Shown piece by piece: positions 54,062-61,348 of a stretch of DNA of 64,000 nucleotides. Positions within the stretch are counted from its first letter, which is position 1. Every line of letters starts with the position of its first letter. The stretch lies in the NCBI RefSeq assembly GCF_032854445.1, contig NC_088296.1:12686706-12750705 (forward strand). Reading direction: 5' to 3'. A program made the translations under genes and the position numbers. The DNA comes from Liolophura sinensis. Its lineage: Eukaryota; Mollusca; Polyplacophora; Chitonida; Chitonidae. The notes beneath the pieces were generated by a model. The model was not told the DNA's origin. It saw nothing but the letters and a program-made list of their open reading frames with translations, and ran no database searches.

Positions 54062-55375
54062 ATGCGTGTTGTACGTACGTGTTTGATTGTTTGATGGTAT
54101 GATTGCTGTTAACACGATACCCAAGAATTTATCACTTGTAAGACAGCGGTCCGTTACATGCATCATGGAGGAAGCCGGAACGCCCGGGATAAACCACCTA
54201 CCTGTGACAAGTTACTGAAGAACATTACCACGTGTGACGTACCGATCAGCATGCACTGGTTCTTTAATGAACGTTAGATTACGCAAACGTTCACTCGACC
54301 GTCGTTGAACACTGAAAGGGACATACCGAAAAAATTCTGATGGTTTTTTGGACGTCGTCCACAAAAAGTTGAGACTTCCAGATGTCTACTGACACGTGTC
54401 TGACTTTGAGTGAACGATCGAATGTTCAGTTTTCCCCGGGGTTTCCTTTCGACCATCAACTCACTCAAGTCCCTGTATTTAGAAAGGCGGATAGTTTTTA
54501 GTCAGTTACCTCCCCTTACAACTCATTTTTGTACTTAGTTGAACCACTTCAAAAATTCTGATTTACTTGCGGTGGTATGTCCCTTTACTATTGCCTCCAT
54601 GAGAGAGGGCAAATTTCCTGTCCTAAGCCAGATTGAGTCCGCACCTCGCGTGTCACAGTGATTGAATTTATTCATTTTTTGGATTGATGGTGTACACCAT
54701 ACTTATATTTCAATTACACGATTGAGGACACCGCTATGGTCGTAGGCACCGGGCAAAGCCCGGGGAAACCCACGACGCAATTGGTAAGACACCTGAGTCA
54801 TTGTGTTGTGGCGTTATCAGAAAGTGCGTGTGTTTTCATTGGTGTTTAGGTTCACATCTCTTTTATGTACATACTGATGATATATGTAATCGAATTTTAA
54901 TTCTCAAAAATTATAAATTAAAATATTATTAAACTATTATATTTAAAACAAATATTTTATCGATTTGCTTCTGTTAATGCAGCGTAAAATTTTTTGGAAA
55001 ATATTTGTAATATTTGTATTGGAAAGGAGCATACATTATATTTTTCTTAACACTATATATTTTAATGTACTAATTCCGTTATATTACATAAAATTTGTAA
55101 TAAAGAGGTTTGTCTTTATTTTGCTCCAGAGTGGTGACTGCCATACCGTCAAACCCCAAACCTATGAATTCAAAGACCCCGGCATGAAAGCAGGAAAAGG
55201 CGAAATGAATGGACATTACGTACCGGAAGTGGAAATACAGGCCCCTGGCGACAAAAGGGAGGCAACTGCCGAAAAGGAGTGGGTAACCGTGGCGCTAATC
55301 CTGGATCGTGTGTTCTTCTTTCTGTTTCTTATCAGCACGGGAACAATTACAGGATATGTGCTATCGTATTTATAA
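19673..55375 (+). CDS. Nicotinic acetylcholine receptor-like subunit, alpha type (Cys-loop cation channel)
   Basis: Subunit of a pentameric ligand-gated cation channel of the plasma membrane. Exons: first exon 19673-19724 or 31877-31922, then 36880-37022, 48047-48091, 48598-48707, 49242-49780, 53477-53670, 55130-55375. Either first exon gives an uninterrupted frame, 442 or 440 residues. Hallmarks: signal peptide; loop D IWMRW; loop A IWIPDVTLYN; a 13-residue Cys-loop (CKIDVTHFPFDTQSC); loop B SWAYSG; vicinal cysteines YYPCCPEPF that define alpha-type subunits; TM1-TM2 with the cation-selectivity GEK motif and 9' Leu; TM3; a short (about 85 residue) intracellular loop; TM4 ending at the C-terminus. 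The exon pattern (45- and 110-base exons) is typical of nAChR genes. Ligand choice is not proven; acetylcholine is inferred from the family. Molluscs carry many such subunits and I cannot name the orthologue. Confidence 0.93.
20744..21010 (+). repeat. Dispersed repeat family B, copy 1
   Basis: Matches 50210-50500 over about 270 bases. Shared stretches include tattcatcgtgttgaatt vs cttcatcgagttgaatt, tatcgacaact, and ctgatttcattcatttccct vs ctgatttcactcattcgcct. Diverged by many substitutions and indels. No coding capacity recognised. Confidence 0.75.
22450..22629 (+). mobile_element. SINE, plus orientation, 5'-truncated
   Basis: Starts inside the body (atgctggcttcctctccggc), keeps the 3' domain and ends in an aaataaataaataa tail. 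The tRNA-like head is missing. Tail has a short deletion (gagtacaaacacc rather than gagtacggcgtaaaacacc). Confidence 0.88.
22780..23070 (+). repeat. Dispersed repeat family C, copy 1
   Basis: Shares gtgtgatagctgaaaaatgg, tcacacataaccggtgaaat and cccttgtcag with 52780-52930, and its later part resembles 27245-27350. Same orientation in all three. Confidence 0.7.
23565..24557 (+). repeat. Duplicated segment, uninterrupted copy
   Basis: About 990 bases that recur in two pieces: 23565-23912 at 26165-26648 and 23920-24557 at 28420-29043, in the same order and orientation. Shared landmarks: cactaaatatttagctcatt, ggcatgtggtgtaat, cctccggaagtaaaaggttt, ctctcgagggaggtcagtt, caggagatctcgcgagattt. The open frames inside are not recognisable proteins and are not well preserved between copies. 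Confidence 0.85.
24991..25259 (+). mobile_element. SINE, plus orientation, full length
   Basis: tRNA-like head (gtaactcagttggttagcgc), B-box-like gagttcaagtcc, body and aaataaatgaataaatga tail. Target-site duplication gtaactagaactgc at 24977-24990 and gtaacaagaactgc at 25260-25273 (one mismatch). Confidence 0.9.
26165..26648 (+). repeat. Duplicated segment, second copy, left part
   Basis: Matches 23565-23912 except for about 115 extra bases around 26395-26510. Ends at cattgagac, where it departs abruptly from the first copy; the match resumes at 28420. Confidence 0.85.
27117..27245 (+). repeat. Degenerate SINE
   Basis: Contains ggcagattggttaacttgcc (A-box-like), ccagtttcctccaccactat and tttcttgagtatagcgtaaa in SINE order. 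Strongly diverged, so an old copy. Followed by a short family C fragment (to about 27350). Confidence 0.6.
28022..28230 (+). mobile_element. SINE, plus orientation, internal deletion
   Basis: Starts at gttagcgcgcttgcgcagc and keeps the B-box-like part, but about 45 bases of the central body (atgctggcttc... to ...tgccag) are missing between tccagctcatg and caacctgcgg. Tail aaataaaataaataaa. Confidence 0.87.
28420..29043 (+). repeat. Duplicated segment, second copy, right part
   Basis: Matches 23920-24557, including ctctcgagggaggtcagttt, ttgcatgtggaaatagcgat and tgggttccgctgaaagtctt. Separated from the left part by 1.77 kb that has no counterpart in the first copy. Confidence 0.85.
29130..29870 (+). 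repeat. Decayed minisatellite, unit about 45-50 bases
   Basis: Roughly 15 poorly conserved units whose core reads ggaatgaaggaaaccgtcgc followed by acct, tacacgacaga and a g/t-rich end. Clear cores at 29378, 29490, 29643 and 29687. Divergence is much higher than in the other arrays of the window. Confidence 0.65.
30170..30416 (-). mobile_element. SINE, minus orientation, near full length
   Basis: Complete head (gctcagttggttagcgcg on the minus strand) and tail, with about 17 bases deleted in the conserved 3' domain. Perfect 12-base target-site duplication cctagagcaatg at 30158-30169 and 30417-30428. Poly(T) on the + strand marks the tail. Confidence 0.9.
31877..31922 (+). CDS. nAChR-like gene, alternative first coding exon B (signal peptide)
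   Basis: ATG at 31877 in a strong context (A at -3, G at +4); encodes MVWFSPVCFLFLYSL, a hydrophobic signal peptide. Donor gtaagc at 31923 leaves one base (g), completed by gc at 36880 to Gly. It lies 12 kb downstream of exon A and 5 kb upstream of the first shared exon. Both exons being used from separate promoters is inference; one may be a decayed or unused exon. Confidence 0.72.
32120..32262 (-). mobile_element. Degenerate SINE, minus orientation
   Basis: Keeps attttacgccgtattcaaga, cggcggtcagcattatgatg and a diverged body up to gttgctggcagaagcacgta. Truncated before the tRNA-like part. Confidence 0.75.
32322..32472. mobile_element. Foldback (MITE-like) element
   Basis: The ends are inverted relative to each other: gggatcactttcacaaaatt at the left and, on the opposite strand, ggcccattttcgcaacactt at the right. 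Each is followed inwards by cgtaa motifs. About 150 bases with no coding capacity. The element resembles in design, and partly in end sequence, the one at 61023-61150. Confidence 0.55.
34853..34890 (+). repeat. CA microsatellite
   Basis: A cacacaca run interrupted by agaga within intron 1. Confidence 0.85.
36177..36320 (+). repeat. About 45-base tandem repeat, 3-4 copies
   Basis: Unit contains tccaaaagtgtttaggacct, aaggacttaggttatatcag and tg. Lies 560 bases upstream of the first shared receptor exon. Confidence 0.88.
36880..37022 (+). CDS. nAChR-like exon: N-terminal helix and first beta strands
   Basis: Acceptor ttccag ending at 36879, donor gtgagt at 37023; phase 1 in, 0 out. Encodes DVCGASEEWDLLEKLLNGYD, then AVRPVSEVSDVLNFTMDVSL and NQVIDV. 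This matches the family pattern LLxxLLxxYxxxxRPV and VxxxLxxxQxIDV. N-F-T is a potential N-glycosylation site. Confidence 0.9.
37915..38105 (+). repeat. About 38-base minisatellite, 5 copies
   Basis: Unit contains attcatgcgctctgctgtga and cgtattttgtcatgtac. Confidence 0.88.
38627..44786. repeat. 51-base satellite array, about 120 copies, with higher-order structure
   Basis: Unit (51 bases, with 50- and 49-base variants lacking a T in ggatttagc or a C in atatcctag) contains tagcaatgtggatatcctag, tcacccagtgtatttgaccg and taggttggatt. Variant markers recur at fixed distances: agtgtttttg at 39061 and 40881, ctagtcaccaaatg at 40011 and 41831, gaaatgtggatgtcc at 40451, 42270, 43127 and 43986. These give periods of about 1820 and 857-859 bases. 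On the minus strand a 51-base unit reads NPTYGQIHWVTRISTLL without a stop, so long repeat frames appear (up to nine units at 40570-41031); I regard these as non-coding. Confidence 0.95.
44990..45265 (+). repeat. About 43-base minisatellite, 6 copies
   Basis: Unit contains gcatgaactgttatagtatc, cccat and ttacagccatccagt. Begins 200 bases after the 51-base array ends. Confidence 0.88.
45265..45790 (+). repeat. About 47-base minisatellite, 11 copies
   Basis: Unit contains aacagatcacttagtatccc, atctagtatttcactgcgct and tcaatac. Directly abuts the 43-base array. Confidence 0.9.
46740..46864 (+). mobile_element. Degenerate SINE, plus orientation, 3' part only
   Basis: Keeps gggtcgtgggtttgccctgg, caccataatcctggccaccg and a diverged tail with ataaaacaccaagaaaataa. 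Confidence 0.75.
46967..47234 (+). mobile_element. SINE, plus orientation, full length
   Basis: Starts aggggcctcggtggctcagt and includes gttggttagcg, B-box-like gagttcaagtcc, the 3' domain and a caaacaaaaaacaaacaa tail. Perfect 11-base target-site duplication cttatttgtca at 46956-46966 and 47235-47245. The best copy from which to define the element ends. Confidence 0.92.
48047..48091 (+). CDS. nAChR-like exon: loop D (45 bases)
   Basis: Acceptor tttcag ending at 48046, donor gtaagc at 48092. Encodes DERNQIIKLNIWMRW. The 45-base size is conserved in nAChR genes. The Trp of IWMRW corresponds to the complementary-face Trp (W55 in alpha7). Confidence 0.93.
48092..49241 (+). other. Receptor gene introns around the loop A exon
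   Basis: Two introns (48092-48597 and 48708-49241). No repeat family or alternative exon recognised. Confidence 0.7.
48598..48707 (+). CDS. nAChR-like exon: loop A (110 bases)
   Basis: Acceptor atttag ending at 48597, donor gtgagt at 48708. Encodes YWVDSYLKWNSSEYGGIKDV and IQPKRIWIPDVTLYN. It has the family size of 110 bases and the conserved W-x-P-D-x-x-L-Y-N, with the loop A Tyr. N-S-S is a possible glycosylation site. Ends with two bases (ag), completed to Ser. Confidence 0.94.
49242..49780 (+). CDS. nAChR-like exon: Cys-loop, loops B and C, TM1, TM2
   Basis: Acceptor cttaag ending at 49241, donor gtaaga at 49781; 539 bases, phase 2 in and 1 out. Contains the Cys-loop CKIDVTHFPFDTQSC, loop B GSWAYSG, and loop C KYYPCCPEPFPDVKF. 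The second loop C Tyr of alpha7 (Y195) is Phe here. TM1 is NLLMPCILITCINLFTFLLP. TM2 reads GEKISLNVTVLLTMVVFLLI then VAEIMP, with Glu at -1' and 20', Thr at 6' and Leu at 9', all as in cation-conducting nAChRs. Short open frames in other phases here are shadows. Confidence 0.95.
49770..49900 (+). repeat. Degenerate tandem repeat spanning a splice donor
   Basis: A unit like aagaggtcattcccatcata, with the next few bases atgtaag or ggtaag, is repeated about 4-5 times. The first copy is the end of the TM2 exon itself (gaggtcattcctatcatag then gtaaga). Donor-like ggtaaga or tgtaaga motifs recur at about 49827 and 49894. Confidence 0.7.
50210..50500 (+). repeat. Dispersed repeat family B, copy 2
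   Basis: Counterpart of 20744-21010, same orientation, in the intron between the TM2 and TM3 exons. Contains ttatcgacaactcgtactct and catggtacaccatttgaata, parallel to copy 1. Confidence 0.75.
50930..51062 (-). mobile_element. Degenerate SINE, minus orientation, 3' part
   Basis: Keeps ttttacgccgcactcaacaa, tacgacggcggccagtatta and a diverged body. tRNA-like part not present. Confidence 0.78.
52330..52630 (+). repeat. 300-base direct repeat, upstream of TM3 exon
   Basis: Matches 53752-54048: caagacttgttac, accggtctaaggaa, tcttccaatatatgcaat, actcttg..ttacattggctta, and ggtaaggtgtttattatcat followed by ggggaatatatat. Both copies run into a TA microsatellite, so they share the same 3' end, which suggests a mobile element with a (TA)n tail or a local duplication. 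Confidence 0.88.
52603..52692. repeat. TA microsatellite, about 90 bases
   Basis: Nearly perfect (TA)n with one tgta interruption near 52661, directly at the 3' end of the first 300-base repeat copy. The interrupted frame appears on both strands as Tyr-Ile repeats and is not coding. Confidence 0.95.
52780..52930 (+). repeat. Dispersed repeat family C, copy in TM2-TM3 intron
   Basis: Contains gtgtgatagctggaatatgg, tcacacataaccggcgaaat and ctcttgtcaa, parallel to 22780-23070. Confidence 0.75.
53477..53670 (+). CDS. nAChR-like exon: TM3 and start of intracellular loop
   Basis: Acceptor tttcag ending at 53476, donor gtgagt at 53671; phase 1 in, 0 out. Encodes (G)MYFGVCIVLLSLGTLASVFV as TM3, then IHLHFRGSRGRLVPSWLK, the conserved H-x-R..P-x-W motif after TM3, and part of the intracellular loop. 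Flanked on both sides by copies of a 300-base direct repeat. Confidence 0.94.
53752..54048 (+). repeat. 300-base direct repeat, downstream of TM3 exon
   Basis: Counterpart of 52330-52630, same orientation, about 85-90% similar by eye. Ends in a shorter TA run and then a tg-rich stretch. Confidence 0.88.
54680..54810 (-). mobile_element. Degenerate SINE, minus orientation
   Basis: gattgatggtgtacaccata and caccgggcaaagcccgggga then aacccacgac are in SINE order, followed by a shortened remainder (ggtaagacacctgagtcatt). The central part is deleted. Confidence 0.65.
55130..55375 (+). CDS. nAChR-like terminal exon: end of intracellular loop and TM4
   Basis: Acceptor ctccag ending at 55129; stop TAA at 55373-55375. 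Encodes the polar loop segment SGDCHTVKPQTYEFKDPGMK onwards, then EWVTVALILDRVFFFLFLIS and TGTITGYVLSYL as TM4 and a very short C-terminus. The open frame continuing upstream to 54965 is intronic. Confidence 0.93.
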   Translation, partial: SGDCHTVKPQTYEFKDPGMKAGKGEMNGHYVPEVEIQAPGDKREATAEKEWVTVALILDRVFFFLFLISTGTITGYVLSYL

Positions 55376-56860
55376 TTGATTTGTCATGCGCATGCGTGGA
55401 TTCGTGAATGGCACTTTGACGATGTATTTGACACCCGTTATAGGACGGAAGTTTTCCTGTTAAATCAATCGTAAGTTCATTGATTTCTCAATCGTTCCGA
55501 TTTGGAAAGTACTTTTCGTGACATAAGGTGACATTTTATGTTGTGATTCTTTGTTTACAATTGCCAAGAAAAAGATACCGCTGCACGACTGAAGAGACTT
55601 GGGTTAGGCTTGGGAATTCAGGTACGTTTTCAAAAAACCGACCAGATGCAACCAACGTGTAAAACAACATGGCTTACGAGTCATGAAATTCAAGAATCCA
55701 GTATGAGAATGAAATGACATTTAGTGGAGAGGATACCATTCCAAATGTTTGAAATTTAAAAAAAAAGAGTTTGGCCACATCATGTTTTTGCACATGATCG
55801 GAATTTTCTTCGCTTCAGAGCGTGTTATGAAGCATTCTATCTGTTGTTGCCAATTGTTGTGCGTGTTTGTTGTCGTGCGTGCGTTGTTAAACTTACAAGT
55901 GAGAGTCATCCTTTTTTGTAAGTCTAAGTATATCCATTTGAGCTTTCCGTGAACACAATATGATGGCTGTTTTCTCCTTATAAGTAAATCGCTGAAATAT
56001 ATGTCTGAAAGGATTTATTGAGGAAGCTGAGTTGACAATTTTGTTGCTAGACACACTGTGGTGAAGAGTCAGTAAGAGACCGGCGATACAAGGGATCCAC
56101 CTCACAGTAAAACGTTGTTTTCTGCTGTCACTCTGAAGTGCTTGTGTATTACATACGTGTTTTATGAGCATACACGCACCGAAAGGCGTGGAGTACTACT
56201 GGCAAATTGGGACGTATTACCAGAAGATTGTGACGTAATACCTGGAAAGTGTGACGCACTACCGGAAAGAACAAAGCGGTACATGATTGTGGATGGCTTT
56301 TTTTAATGGTGGGGAAGAGTTTTATGGCAAATTTTGGGCCTGAGGCCACTTGTGGCGAATTCTTTTCCTGCCTTCCGCAAAGTACAATTCAATGTACAAT
56401 GAAGATGTTTCTTGCTTTTATGTAGTTTTGCTCTACAAGGTGTCCATTCTGAAACGGCGAATTTCAGAATTCAGTGACGTTATAAGTTTTTTTGTAAAAC
56501 TTTTCCAACAGACTACTGATGACTCAGTAGCTTGAAATTATTCATATATGTCGAGAAATTAAAATTTCTGTGTTTTTACGTGTTCATGAATGGCGTTGTG
56601 TCCTTCGGTTATCAGTGGTTGTGTGAACTGATATGCCGGCAATTTACAGCGACCAAGCAATTGATAGAACTTCTAATGAGCTGATGTCATTGCATGCTTG
56701 TATCTAATATATACACCTGATTTCAAGATACTTTAGCACTGTTATATCAATACTATATCATCTGACTCCACCTTTCGATTTTACCTTCCAGGAATTTGTT
56801 TATGGCATATTTGTGTTCTAAAAACTGGACCAAACTGTGACTGTGCATTGCAATTAAAGA
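55376..56860 (+). other. Receptor gene 3' flank / probable 3' UTR
   Basis: No repeat family or further coding segment recognised. No AATAAA was noticed close to the stop; an ATTAAA at 56853-56858 is a possible poly(A) signal but would imply a 1.5 kb UTR. Weak assignment. Confidence 0.4.
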
Positions 56861-57117
56861 CCCTGAAAAACTCATTATGTAAACTTTGAAATACGTGTCA
56901 TTAATGAGTCTAGTTGATCTTTTAGCAATGCTTCCTTCATCATTCCACTCCCAGAGGGGAAAGGGTTTGCCTCACTACATTGGTCTCGGAGTTTTGGTGG
57001 CACTAGTTAGTAGACAACACTCGTATGACTGTCTGTCAATTGACTTATCTTTCATTAATATGGCTAAGTTCACTAAAGTTGGTCAGTTGCTTCCTAAAGG
57101 TTTGTGGTATATTCCAG

Positions 57118-57212
57118 ACCATCTGGTTTCCTCCACCCTTCACCCTAACCACCGTTCTGCGGTTGAAATATTTTTTATCAAGGCGTTAAACACGAGATAA
57201 ATAATTTATTAT
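57118..57212 (+). repeat. Degenerate SINE 3' end
   Basis: ctggtttcctccacccttca, then ttgaaatattttttatcaag and gcgttaaacacgagataaat follow the order of the SINE 3' domain. Confidence 0.5.
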
Positions 57213-57327
57213 CTAACTTTTCTTTTGCACAATGGCATATGTAGAGATTGTGTTACTGTTGTGGATTACGAATCTCTTAACAAATGTAAACATATCTAAT
57301 TAACCAACCGCCTTACGGTAAAAATCC

Positions 57328-57525
57328 ACTGTGAGTTCAAGTCAAGCTCATGCTGGCATTCTCTCCGGCCGTAAGTGGGAAGGTCTGTCAGCAATCTGCG
57401 GATGGTCGTGGGTTTCCCCGGGCTCCGCCCGGTTTCCTCTCACAATAATGCTGGCCGCCTTCGTATCAGTGAAATATTCTTGAGTACGGTGTAAAACACC
57501 AATAAAAAAAATAAATAAATACAAT
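57328..57525 (+). mobile_element. SINE, plus orientation, 5'-truncated
   Basis: Begins at the B-box-like ctgtgagttcaagtcaagct and runs through the 3' domain to an aaaaaaaataaataaataca tail. Confidence 0.87.
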
Positions 57526-58174
57526 AAAAATCATAAGTCATAAAAGCCTTATAACCAGTGTATCCAATTCAAAGAACTGTAATTATAGGAAAACGCAGTG
57601 GTCGGTCAGTGTCTGCTGTAGTTATACGAGTGTTCTGTATTCTATCCCTGATAATGTTGTTATGTACTGGAGGAACAGTTAATTCTTGTAAAAGAATCGA
57701 CAAGGCCCGGAGCCTGGTCACTCAGCTGTTACATACAGGTTATGTGTGGATTTCCACTGTAGGTGCCCGATGACTGTTTGTCCTTTACAAAGATCGGCAC
57801 CGGCTTGGTATCGGCTTATATCAAGACACCTTTCCCATTACCGGTACCCGTCTATTCTTTAAGAAGAAGCTGTCGGTTAGACAAAGGACTGATGACACAT
57901 CAAACGTTTAAAGTCGTCTAAAAGGAGAAAGCTGAATGGTGTTCCCATATAGCTCAGTGGGATATTGGGATGTTTTAGAGCCTTGTGTTTCCGCTCTACT
58001 GTACACCAAACGAAGGTGCACTCAGGTGGTACAAGTCGTCACCCTTCAACACTCACACCACTACCTCAGGTGTAGATTGTCTAATCAACTGCTAAGACAA
58101 CAGCATGAACGTCAAAAGTTAAAGTATTCATGAATAACCATGGCGACGCTCTTACGGTATCTCACTCGTCATTT

Positions 58175-58660
58175 GTACTCTAGTTGCGGTATCCCACAAA
58201 AGGACTGGTCACTTATACTCTAGTTACGGCATCCCACAAAAAGACTGGTACTCTAATTATGATATTCCACATATGGGTTTGTCACTTCTGCTCTATTATG
58301 GTGTCTAATGTAAGGGTTGGTCACTTCTACTCTAGTTACGGTATCTCAAGGTGGGATTGGTTACTTTTGCCCTATTTACGGTATTTCACGATGGGATCGG
58401 TCACTTCTGCTCTAGTTACGGTGTCTAATTTAGGGGTTGGCCACTTCTACTCTAGTTACAGTATCTCACGATGGGTTTGGTCACTTCCGCTCTAGTTAGG
58501 GTGTTTAATTCAGGGTTTGGTCACTTCTCCAGTTACGGTATCTCACGATGGGTTTGGTCACTTCTGTTACGGTATCTCACGATGGGTTTGGTCACTTCTC
58601 CAGTTACGGTATCTCACGATGGGTTTGGTCACTTCTCCAGTTACGGTACCTCACGATGGA
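58175..58660 (+). repeat. About 39-base minisatellite, 12-13 copies
   Basis: Unit contains ggtcacttctactctagtta, cggtatctcacgatgggttt and g. Copies vary in length: some lack the tctactc segment, giving about 33 bases. Confidence 0.88.
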
Positions 58661-59851
58661 GTTGGACATGTGGCACCTTAAAGCCTGTGACAAAGACCGA
58701 GAAAACGAGAAAGCTGACAAAGTCTAAATTCACATTTCTATAAGTTACCAACTGAAGTTTCCATTCAATTAAACAGAAGCTTCATTCATACGGTGGCCGG
58801 AATTAATATGAGCGAAAATCGGTCCTCGTATCGCCCAGTTATTAAGATCTGATACGTTTTTCAAGGATCCAGTTCAGTTGTTATCTTTTAAAATATGCTG
58901 AATTCTATACATCTTTTAGGACTCAAAAAAAATGTGGTGCACACGTAGGGATAATTACAGATTAAGTACATACAATGCGTTGCGGTAAACACATACTGGA
59001 CAGCTGTGGGTCTGCTTCTGAGTACATAATCACGGCATGACGTCATCCGGCCTTGGCATGGCAGTGGACAAAATAATTTAAGTTAATCTAATTTAATGCT
59101 TTATTTATTTATAGAGGATTTCCCACAGCCAGTGGCCAGGAAGGGCTCTCCTCAACAAACTAATTTACGTTTGTAAATGGTATTTGGAAAATAATGAAAT
59201 AGGCAGGCAGTTGGACAAAAAAGGCAGGCTGTCCTTGATTAATGCTGTTTTATTTTACATTTTTCAGTGTAACTGGTTGACTTTTTATTTTCAAAATGCA
59301 GTATACAGAATGAAATAGAAATATTGTTTGTAAAGAATCTGTGAAAAGGCGTTGGAGGGGGGGGGGGGGAGCCTTTAAAGCGTGATTATTGACGTCTGGG
59401 TTGACACATGGGTACATAAATGTCATAGTCAAGGTGACTAATACAGGGATACATAAATGCCATAGTCAAGGTGACTAATAGAGTTAAGGTCGTGTGCGGC
59501 ATGCCCGATTTATTGTATGATCTATCACGTGATCCAAATGCCACTTGTGCCATCACGAAACAGTCACAAAGTGGAGCTGCACCTTTTTGTTTGAACCGTG
59601 CCTATCCATGCACATGTCACCATCAGTTCTACCATATCGACACAATGTCTCCTTTCCATCATCATGTTTTAATTTCGTTTGCTCAGAATCGATATAACGT
59701 AATCTAACGACGAGAAACAGCTGGGGAGAGGATGTAAACGTTTTGGGGCTACAGTGCATGGTGGTGTTTGCACTTCTGAAATATTAGTCTAAACGTCTGG
59801 GTAAACCATCAGACCAGAAATTGTTCCAAATGATAAGGCCTTACACCTAAA

Positions 59852-60015
59852 ATTCATGCTTCTTTTCGGCCGTAGGTGAGATGGTTGGTCAGTGGATAAT
59901 CGAGGGTTTTTCCGGGGCTTTTCCCGGTTTTCCCCACCATAATGCTGACAGCCGTCATATAATTGGAGTATTCTTGAGTACGGCATAAAACTTAAACCCA
60001 ATCAATAAAAAAAAC
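59852..60015 (+). mobile_element. Diverged SINE, plus orientation
   Basis: cttcttttcggccgtaggtg, ggttttccccaccataatgc and ttcttgagtacggcataaaa in SINE order, with many substitutions. Ends in an A-rich tail. Confidence 0.75.
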
Positions 60016-61022
60016 AGTAACTTTGCAAGTAAAGAATTGCTACATATTCTTTACACGACTTCCTAACTTCTAAATACTTGTTTTACGCTGTTTTGGAAAT
60101 TTTTGTCTTGCGCTTTATATTTACAATGCGCGTCCATTATGGTTGGTGATTGGTGTAAGAATTTCTGTTGCCACCCCTACATTCAACCTAATAAAGTAAT
60201 ATTTCGTAAAACGAAATTTGGACCCTCAATAACATTCTGTACACATCCAGCGTACTTCCTGCTTTAGGTTGTTGTGGTATGTGCCTGGTTTTGAGAGAGA
60301 TATTAACGCACGATTCCTGATATCTAGCTACATGTATGTGATTGATCTAGAACTCAAAATGTCGGCGACTGGTTATTATGAGAATGTAAAATTGGTGCTG
60401 TTTAGTAGGTGGTGGTGTTTAGTGCAATTATACGCACATGTTCTGCACATGACACTACTCATGGTAGAGAATCATAATACATAAAGAACTGATGCGGTGC
60501 TTTGGAACATAGAGCTTAATATGGTAGCATTCTAAAAGTGAATAAGGTATTAACATATAGTGCTGAGCAAATCTCTGTGTCTCCCAGTGGTAGTGATCAT
60601 TTAGAGAACTTTATTTTTGAATATCGTGGAAATCAGGTTGTTACATAGATTACAATATAAAAGCATGGATTTTCATCACATACGATACACGGACACATGA
60701 AAGCAGTGCAAATGGACGTTTCCAGTACATGCACAACATCCTAAAGATGCCACCAAAACAGAGAGTAATCATCCCGTAAATAGAACCTTGCGCAAATGCC
60801 GAACTTCACCCTTAGTGTTAGTTGGATTAATCTCTCCTTTTGTCATAAATATTCATGAGTGTGGATTGTATGATAGCGTGATCCAGCTAATGTAAGTGAC
60901 CCAACTGATAAGAATTTGCCATTCCGTGGGAAAAGTAGAGCACACAGGCGACAGGACTACGAATGGCAGGATTAGTGAGCCGTACCGAATGCCTGGTGCT
61001 TCAATGCTACAATACAACTCCT

Positions 61023-61150
61023 GCGCCCAGTTTCACGAAGCTCTCTTAACGCTACGAGCTCGCAACTGCCATGACGACGTAATGCCTACCGTACTGGTTG
61101 GCGTACTAGTTAAGTGAACGTAACGTTAGGAGCGTTGCGTGAAACCGGGC
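61023..61150. mobile_element. Foldback (MITE-like) element
   Basis: Left end gcccagtttcacgaagctct plus cttaacgcta; the right end on the opposite strand reads gcccggtttcacgcaacgct plus cctaacgtta. This gives about 24 of 30 matching positions. The 128-base element has no coding capacity. Confidence 0.65.
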
Positions 61151-61261
61151 TTTGCACGAAATAAAACAAGACTACAGAGCAGAGAATAAAACCAGGGCAG
61201 CGACGAGGAGGGTTTCTTCATATGGCGGCTCCATTCTAATGAATGATGTGCACCAAGGCGA

Positions 61262-61348
61262 ACATTACGTTATTCTTAAACATTAAGTTATTCTTAAACA
61301 TTAAGTTATTCTTAAACATTAAGTTATTCTTAAACATTAAGTTATTCT
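61262..61348 (+). repeat. About 18-19-base tandem repeat, 5 copies
   Basis: Unit attaagttattcttaaac, nearly perfect. Confidence 0.9.

Larger units (their letters stand above)
53671..55129 (+). other. Receptor gene last intron
   Basis: Contains the second 300-base repeat copy (53752-54048), a degenerate SINE-like stretch near 54110-54240 and another near 54680-54810 (with accgggcaaagcccggggaa). Otherwise A+T-rich. Confidence 0.65.

Noticed and set aside
54965-55129. Extension of the TM4 exon upstream
   Set aside because: A+T-rich, no family similarity, and a good pyrimidine tract and acceptor end at 55129.
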